A stretch of DNA of 64,000 bases, taken from positions 42,350,833 to 42,414,832 of the forward strand of contig CATQJL010000112.1 of NCBI GenBank assembly GCA_958299035.1, in the 5' to 3' direction. This DNA is from Cylicocyclus nassatus (lineage: Eukaryota; Nematoda; Chromadorea; Rhabditida; Strongylidae). The number at the start of each line of letters is the position of its first letter. The first letter of the stretch is position 1. Positions 45,120 through 55,694 of the stretch are shown here, piece after piece. The notes beneath the pieces were generated by a model. The model was not told where the DNA came from, ran no database searches, and worked only from the letters and a program-made list of their open reading frames with translations. The translations under genes were made by a program, and so were the position numbers.

Positions 45120-48100
45120 ATGTTGAAGAGATCCGTGAAGACGCTATATCTAATAGAATGTCGATATGGTTCAACCATGGCGCACACATATAGTCGGAGA
45201 GTCCGAGAGGGCACCCTACAGAACGACGAACATCAAGTAGGTGGTGATAGCTGAATCATTCTGCATTATGTTAGCTTCTCTTGCTCTGTTTTGTTCCTTC
45301 TTTTGCTTAGTAGTCTTCTTACAGCTGTACATAGTCAAACAATTTGATGATCTTCTTGATTCTCTCTCAACATACCAACTTCCTCCGAGGCGTAGAGTCA
45401 GTTCTTTTGGTCTTCTCAATATATGGTCTCAGTTCAAGGTACGTTGTCCACTACCGTATCTTACCTTTTTGAGCTGGCCGCTTTCAGAAGCCAAATCATG
45501 CCATTCATGCTCCTCGTGGTATTTATCTTTGGGGAACGGTTGGGTGTGGCAAAACGACATTGATGGACATGTTTTTTGAATGCTGTCCATTCGAAGAAAA
45601 GCAAAGAGTGCATTTCCACTCGTTCATGCAGGAAATGCACAAGAGTACGATTGAAGTTATCTTTTTGCAAATCTGAAACCGTATAGTGGTAGCAAATGTG
45701 CTCAGTTAACTGGTTCAGTGAGATTGAATTTGGTTGAACCAGTTCATAGGTTTTGGCACCGATGTCGATAAGAAGAACCATATTTTTTGACACTTATAAA
45801 CACTCTTTTTGAACTCTATAAACATTCTTTTTTGTGTCTCGGATTTTTTTGGCTTCAAAAAAGTTTTCTGTGTCCTTGATATACATCCCGAAAGCTCGAA
45901 GTTGATGGAGAAACTTGAAGAAGTTTTACGTAGACTTTGCCTGGTAGCCTTTCATCCTCAGAAATTACTTGAGCTCTTCAAGCGTACCATCTTTGTTCAG
46001 TTTGAAGTTTTGAAGTTTTGCGCGATAGTTAAATCAGAATACCACAGCGTATCTCCTGAATCTAATCTCGCTTTGATTGTTTTAAACTTTGTTCGTTTTG
46101 AGGAATGCATGCGTTGAAGCTTGCAAGTACGAGTGAACGAGGTTCATTCGATCCAGTACCGCTCATTGTTGATGAAGTCATGGGAAGATGTAAGCTTCTG
46201 TGCTTCGATGAATTTCAGGTACACAGGAGAAGTTCTTTCTCATTGAGACTGGTGAGACAAATAGCTAGGCCTTTGCTTAGGTGACCGATATCGCCGATGC
46301 TATGATTTTGAAAAGGTTTTTCTCTCTGCTGTTCGACGAAGGTTTGGTCATGGTGGCCACTTCCAATCGTCCACCAGCTGACCTATATAGAAACGGATTG
46401 CAAAGACATCAGTTTTTGCCTTTCATTGATATTTTGCAGGTATTTTAGCATGACATTTTGAACTCTTCATCGCATTTGCTGATTCATACTTATTTTGAAG
46501 GAAAGATGTAAGACAGTCTCGCTAGATTCCGGCATCGATTATCGTCGAATTGGAGCTGGTGATTCTGATTCCTATTTCGTTCAGTCAACAGAATGTGATA
46601 TCAACTCTCAATGCGATCGTGTTTTCAAGCAAATGATTGCTCAGGAAACCGACAGTAAGTGTGAATCCCGTATATTGCCAGAAAGTATCTCGGTGGCTTC
46701 AGCTGTACGCAAGAAAGTGCTCAATATACTTGGACGTAACGTAGTGGTGGACAAATGCTGCGGTGGCGTAGCAGACCTCGAATTTGCAGATGTAAGACCT
46801 TATGCAGTACCGATTTCTAGTATCTTGACAACTCTGTGTATTACAGTGGTGCGAAAAACCATGCGGTGCAGCTGATTATCTTGTTCTAGCAAGGGTATTT
46901 CATACCATTATCATTCGTAATGTCCCTGTATTGACGAGCTCTAAGCTATGCGAAGCTAGGCGGTTCATTACAATGATTGACACCTTTTACGATCAAAAGG
47001 TAAGGGCTCAACAAGCAGTGTACTTGACAAAATAGACAATTCGAAACTGCCACCGGCTTAAGTTCTTGTGAATTTGCGGTCTCTCTTTCAAGTAATTCTG
47101 ATAAGATGCTTAGTCTGCTGCTGCAACCTAAGGCTCGTTAGGTTGAAGGCGGTGAGGAGGGGGGGGGGGGGGGGGAATTGAGGGAGAGAAAGGGAGATGG
47201 CGGAGTGAATAAAGGGTGAGATTTCTGGGCATTCGTGTACTCTACCGCATGTTCTGTCTGTATCCGTCAATTTCTTCGGCGTCATTTATCAACGGAGTAT
47301 AAAATTTATGGTAAGGATCAGCTGTGTTAGAGTTTTTACTGGGGTTTACTTCTCACTTTCTGCCTAAGGCTTTTAACCAAATGGGACATTCGCTCTTTAT
47401 TAGAACTGCTTGCTTTACTGCTTACTCGGATACAGATTGCTTACTCGGTTCCCCACTAATCTGAAAGTGCTTACAAGCATTAATTTTCTTGCCTTTCCCA
47501 AGTGCAGTGTGTCTTCTTCTAGAAATTTACCACCACCAGTCGGTTTAGGCTTCAAAATATCAGGTTCTTGCAATGACGAAAAAGTTTTCGCGTGTCCATC
47601 ATCTTTTAAAACGTTGTACTTGCGCCTTTTACAGGGTGCGTCAAAAGTCTGGGAGCCTAGTACTTTTTCTTACAAAATGAGAAGGGAAGTACCTAGAAAT
47701 TGAAAATTTGGCGCACACATAATTCGATCCATTGCAGATACAACCCTTTTTTTGAACTGCAAAATTGCCTCTTTTGGCTTCCACGCGGCCCTACAAAATC
47801 TTGGCAAGTCCACATGTCATGGCACGCAGGTAGTCGTAATGAAATATGCCCCACGCCTTCACAATAACTGCTACTTTTACCCTGACAAATGTGCAGCACG
47901 ATAGAGCAAGCTTTTATCTACGTATTTCCAAAAGAATCTTTTGCATTGCTTAGGAATAAAAATATTGGATTTTCAATTAGAAGCATGTGTACGTCGCATG
48001 CCGGAATTTTGGCTTCAATTGCGCAAAAAAACTTTAAATTATCGTTTAAAAAGTATAAAAAGTGTTTCCATGGCTGATTTTCAATAGATTCTAGTTTAGT

Positions 48101-50763
48101 AAACGTATGCAAAAAATAAAGCCTTGGTCTCAATGCCTTTTGCGCTTCCACAGTTTTCAAATTTGTTCTGAAGACGGATTTCCACTGGCACGTAGGTAAC
48201 ATTCGCAAACTTTTATTTTCCGTTCATGCAAGGACAGATCCTGGCAAAAGCAAAACTACGACCCAATAGCGCAAAGCCTCTTCTATATTGTGTGCATCGA
48301 AATGTCGTAGAATATTAACAGCATTTCTAGCCATAACAAAAATTGTAAATACTAAAAATTCTGGTTTTTTCGCTTTGCAAAAGTACTAGCTTGGTAATTT
48401 CCAATCGTACAAAAACATATGGCAGCCATTTAGTATTTTGTAGAGGATGACCGCAGCATCATGTGGCACGAAATTGAATTCAAAACCACCAGTACCTTTG
48501 CAATTGCAATACTGCAAAGTTACTCCCAGACTTTTGACGCACCCTGTAAAACGCAAGAGCTCGAGTTTTGAATGCATGAAATAGTTCAAGAGCATTGCAG
48601 ATTAGTGTTTGGGCGTAACTGCCGTTCTCTCATGAAATGAAGCAATACGCTTCACTACAGAACGGACGAAGATTTCAGTACTAAAAATTTTGAGGATTTT
48701 TGAATCAGATTTCTCAGTTAAAAATAGCTTGGATGACCGATAAAAGGTTATCTTCTTTGCGCTAGTCATCAGCGAACCTGAAGAAAAATTTGTGCGCGTC
48801 AAGAATATATCCACCATGCTTCAATCTCTATACTGCGCAACAAAAAGCCCTGAAAAACGTTTTAAAAATACATTCGCTGTTTAATCCGAGAGTTCGCATC
48901 AACACTGCTTGATGCTATAAAAAATTTCAATTATATCAGGTCGTTCCGAAAGTAATATCGCATTTTTTGACCGAGCGCAAAATCCGTCAAAATAAAGATT
49001 TTCGGATAATCTAGTCGATGTCGTAATCGATGATGGTTAATGCTCTTCACAGTAGTGCTAAGGTAATAGCTGGGTACCGCTACTATGCGTAAAACACCTC
49101 TTTTTTTTGGGATATGTTTTGAATCCTCAGCAAATATCAAGTAACCTACAAAAAGCAAATGCAATAGTGAGCGACGCTTCTTTCACTGGTTAATCATTTT
49201 CGTGTTTTGAAAGCGTTTTATCTCAAGAAACATCTGTTTTAGTACCAGATCAGCTCATGATTGCATCTAATCGTAATCTCAAAATGCCTTGCGACTAGAA
49301 AATTTATTGATCGAAGTACACCTTATTACTGGCTCAGTGCGACTTGTCAGTCCTTTTGTATGAGTGATTTTGCAAAATCGGAGTGATGATGAAGAGACTG
49401 CACTACACTGTTGGGTGTTTACCCAACTGCAGCTCGAATGCCTTTGCGAAGTTCGTACAAGAATTTAGAGTTGCAAAACTTAACCACTGCAAGACATGAA
49501 TTGCAGACTTTGGTGATTTTCTAAGAGCTTGCTGAAATGCAGTGAAAACAGAACATAGAAGATGGAAAGCTGCATTGATAGTATCAAAAAGTTTTAAGAA
49601 TCTGTTTTCTGCAGGATGTGGTACTTCTTTAGAGAAAACGAAACTGCTTTTGGAGCAGCCTATTTGAAAACTGTGCAAATGCTTTTGAATGATGTCACTG
49701 TTTCTGCACCTCTATGTGGGCTGGCTAAAGCCTGGCACTCAAAGTTCATTGCTATGCAAGAGAATTTTCAAATCATTTGGTGTAAATACTTTCGAAAAAC
49801 GAAGAGATGCAGAAATCTCCTTGCGAGAGAGGTTCTTCACTGTTTTTGCTTCCAGCTTGCTTGTACTTAGTATAAAATGGCAAGGACCCCACTCCAGCTT
49901 ACGGTGCAAACGTTATTGCTGAATTTTCTCTCCATACATGTCAAAATCGTAAGTACAACCAGATTGGAAGGATCGGTTGAATGATGCTAAACACACTTTT
50001 CCAAACTTCAAATAAATTTCTTCCTAAATTTTCAACAGAAACCGGGAGTAGGTGGAAATAGTTGTTTGCGCAAAACTCTGACCTGCAAGGGCACGATACT
50101 TCGTTTAATGTTTACGTGCTATTATATTTTCGTACCAACGTTTTCACTCCCACTTACCAGCTCCTAGTTTATGGGTTCGAATGTGAAATCCAAATAGTAG
50201 GCCGTTCGTTCTGCGTATGTGCGGGATAAATGTAGATAAGGTCCGAAATAGGTTCGGTGGCTTCAACACGCACTGAGTAACAACATACATATACGTTGTC
50301 TTCACATACAGGGACTTTGTACATGACCAAAGGACCGCTAAAAGTCCCACAGAATCACTATTTGATGTGAGCTTACTGTTGTAGAAAGTTATAGAAAAAT
50401 TACTAATTTCAGAGATCGAGCCAAAGTTTTTCTTTTATAGCACTGAAGTTAACCTGACTTTAGGTGAGAGTTGTTATTGGTGCTGAGGCTCCCTTGGATA
50501 AATTGTTCCGATTGGCAGAAGATTTGAATACTAACTCCTCAGATGGCCATGCGACTGAGGATTGGGAAAAAATGAAAGAGCATCAAGTTCGTAAAGAGAT
50601 ATATAATTTATTCGGTTGCTAATAGTTTTTATTGCAGGAAAGCTCTTATGTCAATGTCTTCTCCGGAAAGGACGAGATTTTCGCTTACGAACGAACAGTA
50701 TCGCGATTGTACGAAATGCAAAATTCGCAGTATTGGTGTGCTAGGAGGCCTACTTCACACTAG
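45120..50763 (+). CDS. AFG1L/LACE1-type mitochondrial AAA+ ATPase
   Basis: Inner-membrane/matrix ATPase of the AFG1 family, linked to turnover of damaged or unassembled respiratory-chain subunits. Ten exons join in frame to about 435 aa (human 481): 45120-45236, 45325-45438, 45488-45644, 46103-46218, 46281-46439, 46501-46654, 46703-46791, 46847-46999, 50464-50586, 50638-50763. The basic N-terminus [11 protein letters not shown] suits a mitochondrial presequence, and a spliced-leader-type acceptor precedes it at 45106. Walker A GTVGCGKT is at 93-100, Walker B LLCFDEF around 162-167, then sensor-like [28 protein letters not shown] and a C-terminal [14 protein letters not shown]. Intron 8 (47000-50463) is 3.46 kb and holds a MITE and a G tract. 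The 48-nt intron 46655-46702 is in frame and stop-free, so a 451-aa form is possible. The intron 9 donor is GTTCGT. The N-terminal exon is the least certain part. Confidence 0.93.
47159..47175 (+). repeat. Mono-G tract, 17 G
   Basis: Seventeen consecutive G in intron 8 of the AFG1L gene, in a purine-rich context. Such tracts are typical of Caenorhabditis-type genomes and can form G-quadruplexes. Confidence 0.95.
47632..48546. mobile_element. Mariner-like element in an AFG1L intron (CAGGGTGCGTC ends)
   Basis: Ends CAGGGTGCGTCAAAAGTCTG and the exact complement CAGACTTTTGACGCACCCTG are flanked by TA at both sides; GGAG/CTCC extends the repeat. It is 915 bp. Unlike the foldback MITEs, the interior is not an inverted repeat, and there are broken minus-strand frames (47693-47899, 47918-48208), so it may be an internally decayed autonomous copy. 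No catalytic motif can be recognised. Confidence 0.8.
48937..49150. mobile_element. One-ended mariner-type fragment
   Basis: TATCAGGTCGTTCCGAAAGT plus AATATCGCATTTTTTGACC has the form of a mariner terminal repeat and is shared in part with about 37057 (TTCCGAAAGTAATGTCGC). No matching opposite end was found within the intron, and the end coordinate is arbitrary. Confidence 0.4.
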
Positions 50764-51588
50764 ATGGCAGCCATGTAGATTGAAGTCATGTTGTACATGG
50801 CGTATAGTATATTCAGATAGAGTATCTATAGTATATAGCTCTTTGAGTTAGGTAAAAATTTGCTATGACTATTCTTGAGCTCACTAGCTCACGTTTCGGC
50901 CTTCGCAGTTTCGTCAGGGTGGAAAGTGCTATCCAAAACTCTGTATCCCTGATATCCCTGAAGTGATTTGTTAGCCGTACCGGAAATTTTCATTGCTTGA
51001 CTTCTAAAGTAGTATTAGCCTGAAAGCATGACCTTTCTCTTATTTGGAGAATTTGTTGCACTTACAATGAAATGTTTTAGGTATACCTTTATGATTATCG
51101 AGGAATGATTGTAGAGATCTACGTGAGATTTATGGCTCCGTGAAAACGTGGAAATAAAAGCTACTTTTGGTACGAGTGCGAGTTCTTGTTATCTAGGATC
51201 TGTTTATTTGGCTACATAATTTACACCGTTATTTCCCAACCTTCGCGTTTCTGCTGATTTTCTGAAGCACAAACTCAGTTATTGCTGAATCACTATCGAA
51301 TTTGTATATTAATGGCCAAGGCTTGGCATGGGGTGATTTTATAAAATTGCGAAAATGAATTTCCGCTGAGCTCTCAAAAAATGCGACATTCCTACATCCC
51401 CTATGACGTGCTCAAAGAGGAATAACGATGAAGAAAAAGGAAAAGAGAATATAATGGAAAAAGATTGCAAAACGTGCTGTGAACATAACTGATGATGTTC
51501 GTACTCTCTGAGGTGGCATGTGTCCGGTTCACACCACCACAAATATTTAGAAACCCTGCCACCATTTAGGATATTTGGGGAGAGGGGA
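50764..51588. other. AFG1L 3' flank, no further gene
   Basis: Contains AAATAAAAGC near 51152, a possible but distant poly(A) signal for the AFG1L gene, and the word CACGTTTCGGCC at 50890, which resembles CGTTTCGGC words in MITEs at 13560 and 59710. Otherwise unremarkable. Confidence 0.35.
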
Positions 51589-51605
51589 GGGGGGGGGGGG
51601 GGGGG
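51589..51605 (+). repeat. Mono-G tract, 17 G
   Basis: Second run of seventeen G, in a GGGGAGAGGGGAGG context; flanks are unrelated to those of the tract at 47159-47175. Confidence 0.95.
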
Positions 51606-52020
51606 AGTCTGATTACAGTTCGGATTTGAGTGTAGATACAAGTTACCTAAAAGTCAGAAATTGGATGAGAACAGGAGAAAATCATGACTTTGTTTTCCCC
51701 GAGCCATCCCAGATGGCTCGAGGCCACTCAACCTGAGAGAAGCTCGAACGTCTTCAATTCATATAGTTCTTTTTATACATTGTTCTTAAGCCCATTTCCC
51801 ATGTATACACAGGATTTGAAGTCATATTGTTTCCTGCTCGTTTTGATCAAGACTTTTGTTTACTTTGGGGCACAATTTTGGAGGCCCACGCTTGCACGGG
51901 TGCATACTGGAGCTCGAAATCGTTGTTTTTGCAGCAAATGGAACGGTGAGGCGAGTGAGCACGTGAGACCTACAGAGATGAAGAGGAATAGATAAAAAGG
52001 CGAGAGGTGAAGGTTGGAAG

Positions 52021-52250
52021 GGTTTGCATACAGTCGAGTAGATTTCTCCCTCATTATAGTGTGCTGGCACCGTTGGTAAAATGCGGTAAAATTTGCGCGT
52101 GAACAACTAGCCACGCCGTAATGCCGGCATTTTGCGCGCGCAATTGAGCGGCGTCACAGACGTAGTTATTTTTTCACGCGCAGAATTTACCGCATGTTAT
52201 CTGCAGTGCAAGCACATCATTTTAAGCGGAAAAACTACTCAGCCGTACAT
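52021..52250. mobile_element. Imperfect foldback element
   Basis: GGTAAAATGCGGTAAAATTT plus GCGCGTGAA at the left mirrors TTCACGCGCAGAATTTACCG plus CATG at the right, around GGCATTTTGCGCGCGCAATT. Outer parts (CATACAGTCGAGTAG / CTACTCAGCCGTACATG) extend the symmetry. Non-coding. Confidence 0.55.
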
Positions 52251-53653
52251 GTATCACGTGACAATGGCTGCTGGGAAAGTTCCTTTGGGAAAAAGAGGGA
52301 AAATCTCGCACGAATGGGCGTGGAATTTTGATCAGTCTCCAGAAGAAATTCTTCAAATTAAAATACCATTTTGTCAGGATTATACTAACTTTGCGAGAAC
52401 AATATCTCTGCTTTATATCCAAAAACATATACAGCCTACCCGTGTACCACCCACCTGTGCAAAGCCCTCCAGTGACCGAATGACAGAATTTTATGTCCTG
52501 CCTTCTCCGACATAGTTTGTCCCAACTGATTATTCAGCACTTTCGATCGTCGCTGACACCACTTCGTGCCCGTTCAGGGCGTTTTCTCTGATAAAACAGC
52601 TGCGTCCGGACATGCTAAGCGGAAGTCATCCGAGTCCGGTTGATAGCTGTTATCAAGACATCACAAGCTATTGATCATGAAGGTTCTGGGGATTCTCTCT
52701 GCAAAGGGTGATACCCTTGCCTTAATTGTTCCTTGTGATGCTACCAAGCTTGATATCTAATTATTTTTCGATTTGTGACATTTCCAACTTCTCCGCCTTT
52801 GTTTATTCGCATCAATGGCCTCTATGTTTTTCAATCCATGTGGAGGGCAATTACTACATACGTACTCCTACTCGGAAATGTCATACTTCAGGACTTCGTC
52901 GAAGCAAACACATCGACAATGTACCATATTTCGGACTAATGAGAGCTTTGAGATAAGCTACCGTATCTGTTTGCATTTGCAGTAACCCAGTACAACTACA
53001 GGGGCACTGGAATAATTCCGCTTCCGACGTTAAATGAAATTTCTAAAGAGCTCCGTTTTGTGAAAAAAAATTGCAAATAAAACGTAACGCCCCTGTATTC
53101 GACCCTGTACTGCTGGGTACATAACAGTTATGTAAAAAGGGTTAAACACCTATGTGAAGAAAGAGGAGAATTATAGTTTCGTTTCTTCCGGGACACATCA
53201 AAATTGCTCACTAGGTAGCATGATGTCACCTAGATTCGAAAAAAGCCTCTAATTTACGTAAGTTACCGTAACTTTCTGAACATTGTTCCTACTACATACA
53301 CATCGCGCAATATACAACAATTTTACTGTCTTATAGTTACATGTGCGTTGCAAACGAGCCTTTCTTCATTTAGTGGGCACGATAATTTTGCCCTTTTTTC
53401 ATGTGAAGGCAAAATTGAGACTTGAATTAGTTAATTTTCTAGAAGCTCACCTGTACAAATTTCTAGGTTGTTTTCGTGTTGTGGTAGATAGCTTGATAAG
53501 TAAATGCACCCACGTACTGCCTAATCAGCGAACATCAAAAGAATTGTAATTGCAAATTCAAACTTCCTCAGCAAGAAATACAAAATTTTTCACATCTGTG
53601 CACTATGAGAAAAGCCAGTATCTCACTCTTATTGCCTTTTTTTCATTGAAATA
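52251..53653. other. No gene recognised
   Basis: Open frames at 52132-52515, 52726-52956 and 53343-53549 are short and lack motifs or splice partners. The first overlaps the foldback element and is likely spurious. Confidence 0.35.
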
Positions 53654-54567
53654 CAGAATGTCCCAAAAAGATGTGCACACTGTTTGATCGTTGATGACTC
53701 TCCTGCTTTCGGGTTCTTTTGCCAAGCTTGAGAGTACCATTCTGTGGGCAAGGATAAACTTAGATTTACAGTATGGAGCAAATCATCAATCACTCTTCGT
53801 TACTGTAGGATCACGGTATGAACTTTCAGCATACAGCGTCACTGTGGAATAAGCCCTTTGATGAAATAATTTCGAAAAAAAATCTAAAAATTTGTGTAGC
53901 AAGGTTTTCAGGCGTGCTAATTTCACTACATAACTTTCCACCAGTTTCTGAGCTTTCTTGTGTATTCACATTTCTGAAGAACACTGGAAAATCATTTGTT
54001 ACCCTGAATCTGAAATAACTCATGGAAGAAGCAATGTACAGGATATTCATCGACGACTACCCCAACTAGTGCAATTACACCACCGTGGGCGTGCTTTTTT
54101 GGAGCCTTTCCAGCTTAACAGTAGGACAGGACAGGACAGGGAAAGGACAGGGATGCTACGAGCTACAAAGTCCCCGCGACCTGCAGCGTATTGTCAAGCT
54201 GGAAAGGCCACCAATAAGGTAAGCCCAAGGTGGTGTAATTGCACGAGTTGGGGCAGTCGTCGACGAATATCCTTTACTGACGTGCAGTTTTCATATTTAG
54301 AATCAGTAACTTCGATTAACTCAGTTCAAGAGTTTCTGGCTTGTTTGGCTTTCTTTCTGAGGCAAAAAAACGCTTTCAGTGGCTTAAAATCCCCCTCGAA
54401 CTTCCTACCGTAATCCTACAGTAATGAAGAGTTGCCGATAAGTCGCTCCATACTGTAAATCTAAGTTGAGCCTCTCTCTAAAGAACGTTACCTCAAGCTC
54501 GGCAAAAGACATGAAAGCAAGAGAGTTATTAACAATCAAACAGTGTGCACATCTTTTTGGGACACTG
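53654..54567. mobile_element. Mariner-type MITE carrying a nested element
   Basis: Ends CAGAATGTCCCAAAAAGATG plus TGCACACTGTTTGATCG and the complement CGA-free ATCAAACAGTGTGCACATCT plus TTTTGGGACACTG, TA-flanked. Subterminal motifs (TACCATTCTGTGGGC, GTATGGAGCAAATCATCAAT and TACTGTAGGATCACGG) match 4869-5517. A separate foldback is inserted at 54040-54273. Confidence 0.75.
54040..54273. mobile_element. Foldback element nested in a MITE
   Basis: AGGATATTCATCGACGACTA plus CCCCAACTAGTGCAATTACA plus CCACC at the left is mirrored by GGTGGTGTAATTGCACGAGT plus TGGGGCAGTCGTCGACGAATATCCT at the right, about 45 bp with few mismatches. The interior has an inner pair (GGAGCCTTTCCAGCTTAACA / GTCAAGCTGGAAAGGCC) and a GGACA-rich run. 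Confidence 0.8.
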
Positions 54568-54920
54568 TATAATTACTGAACCAGAGTGCACGTTCCGACT
54601 CTCGCTGAACTGCTCTTTCCAAAGAAATCAAGTAGCGGACGGGAATCTATCTGTAATAGCCATCAAAGTGAGAAATCATTTTCTAAGCAGACCTAACATT
54701 TTTGAATTAAACTACTTGTGTGAGTTACACAAAAGGAGCGCTGCCAACTTTTTGAAGAGAATGCAAAAAGGAAGTCTGTTTAGCGGTTAATCATTGCTTG
54801 AGTTGACTACCTGTAGCCGTGTGGCGCAAAAATGAATGTGCCCGCATTTTTTTCGCACAGTGTTAAAGGCGTTATCGGCATGATATTTTTCGTGAAAGAG
54901 TTGTCTGCAACAAATTACAT

Positions 54921-55694
54921 TAGGTTGTCCCAAAAGTAAACTCCTTTTTTGAATCAAGCTGTTTTTGATTTTCTAGTATATTTAGGATATCGTTCGATAG
55001 AGCAAATCAAGCTCTACAAAACGACCGCCAAGGGTTCGCCTAAGTCGCCTTACATGTAAAGTTTGAGGCCAAAATCGAAAAAAATTTTGTCACCTGAAAA
55101 TTGGATTTCTGCGACAAAGAATCCTACAGACCTCTAACTTGGTCATTGTACAGTAGGCATGTAGTAGTACACAAATATGCCTTTTACCGAATTTTTTCCG
55201 AGCATAGAAAGCGAGAAACAAAAATTGTCCAAAATGGCAAACTCCGCCCCCAGCCCCTCCCACACATGTCGTTATACTACAAGCCTTACTAAGTATAATT
55301 TCAAAGCCTTACCCCTGTATGTGCTCTTATAGTCGAGAAATACCAAGTTTTACATAAAAAACCCGAGAAAAGAGGCATTTGGGCATTTTGGGACCCTATT
55401 TGTTTCTCAATTTTGAGTTTCGGAAAAAATCCACCAAATACATTTTTGGGTACTACTATGTGTCTACTATATAAAGACCAAGTTGGAAGTCCGTAGGAAC
55501 TTTTCAGAAGGAGATCCGATTTTTAGGACAGTTAAAAATTTTGATTTTTGGCTCCAAAATTTACCTAGGTTACGAATTAGGTGGAACTCTGGTAGTCTTT
55601 TTGTAGAGCTTGATGCGCTACAAATGGTACCCTGAATCTGTCAAAAAAACAGCTCAAGTTATTCAAAAATGGAGTTTACTTTTGGGACAACCTA
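54921..55694. mobile_element. Mariner-type MITE (TAGGTTGTCCC ends)
   Basis: Ends TAGGTTGTCCCAAAAGTAAA plus CTCC and the exact complement GGAGTTTACTTTTGGGACAA plus CCTA. It contains GATAGAGCAAATCAAGCTCT, as in 14202-15151, so the two are related. It is about 774 bp with no intact transposase. Confidence 0.85.

Noticed and set aside
45461..45793. 110-codon minus-strand frame
   Set aside because: Antisense shadow of the Walker A exon of the AFG1L gene.
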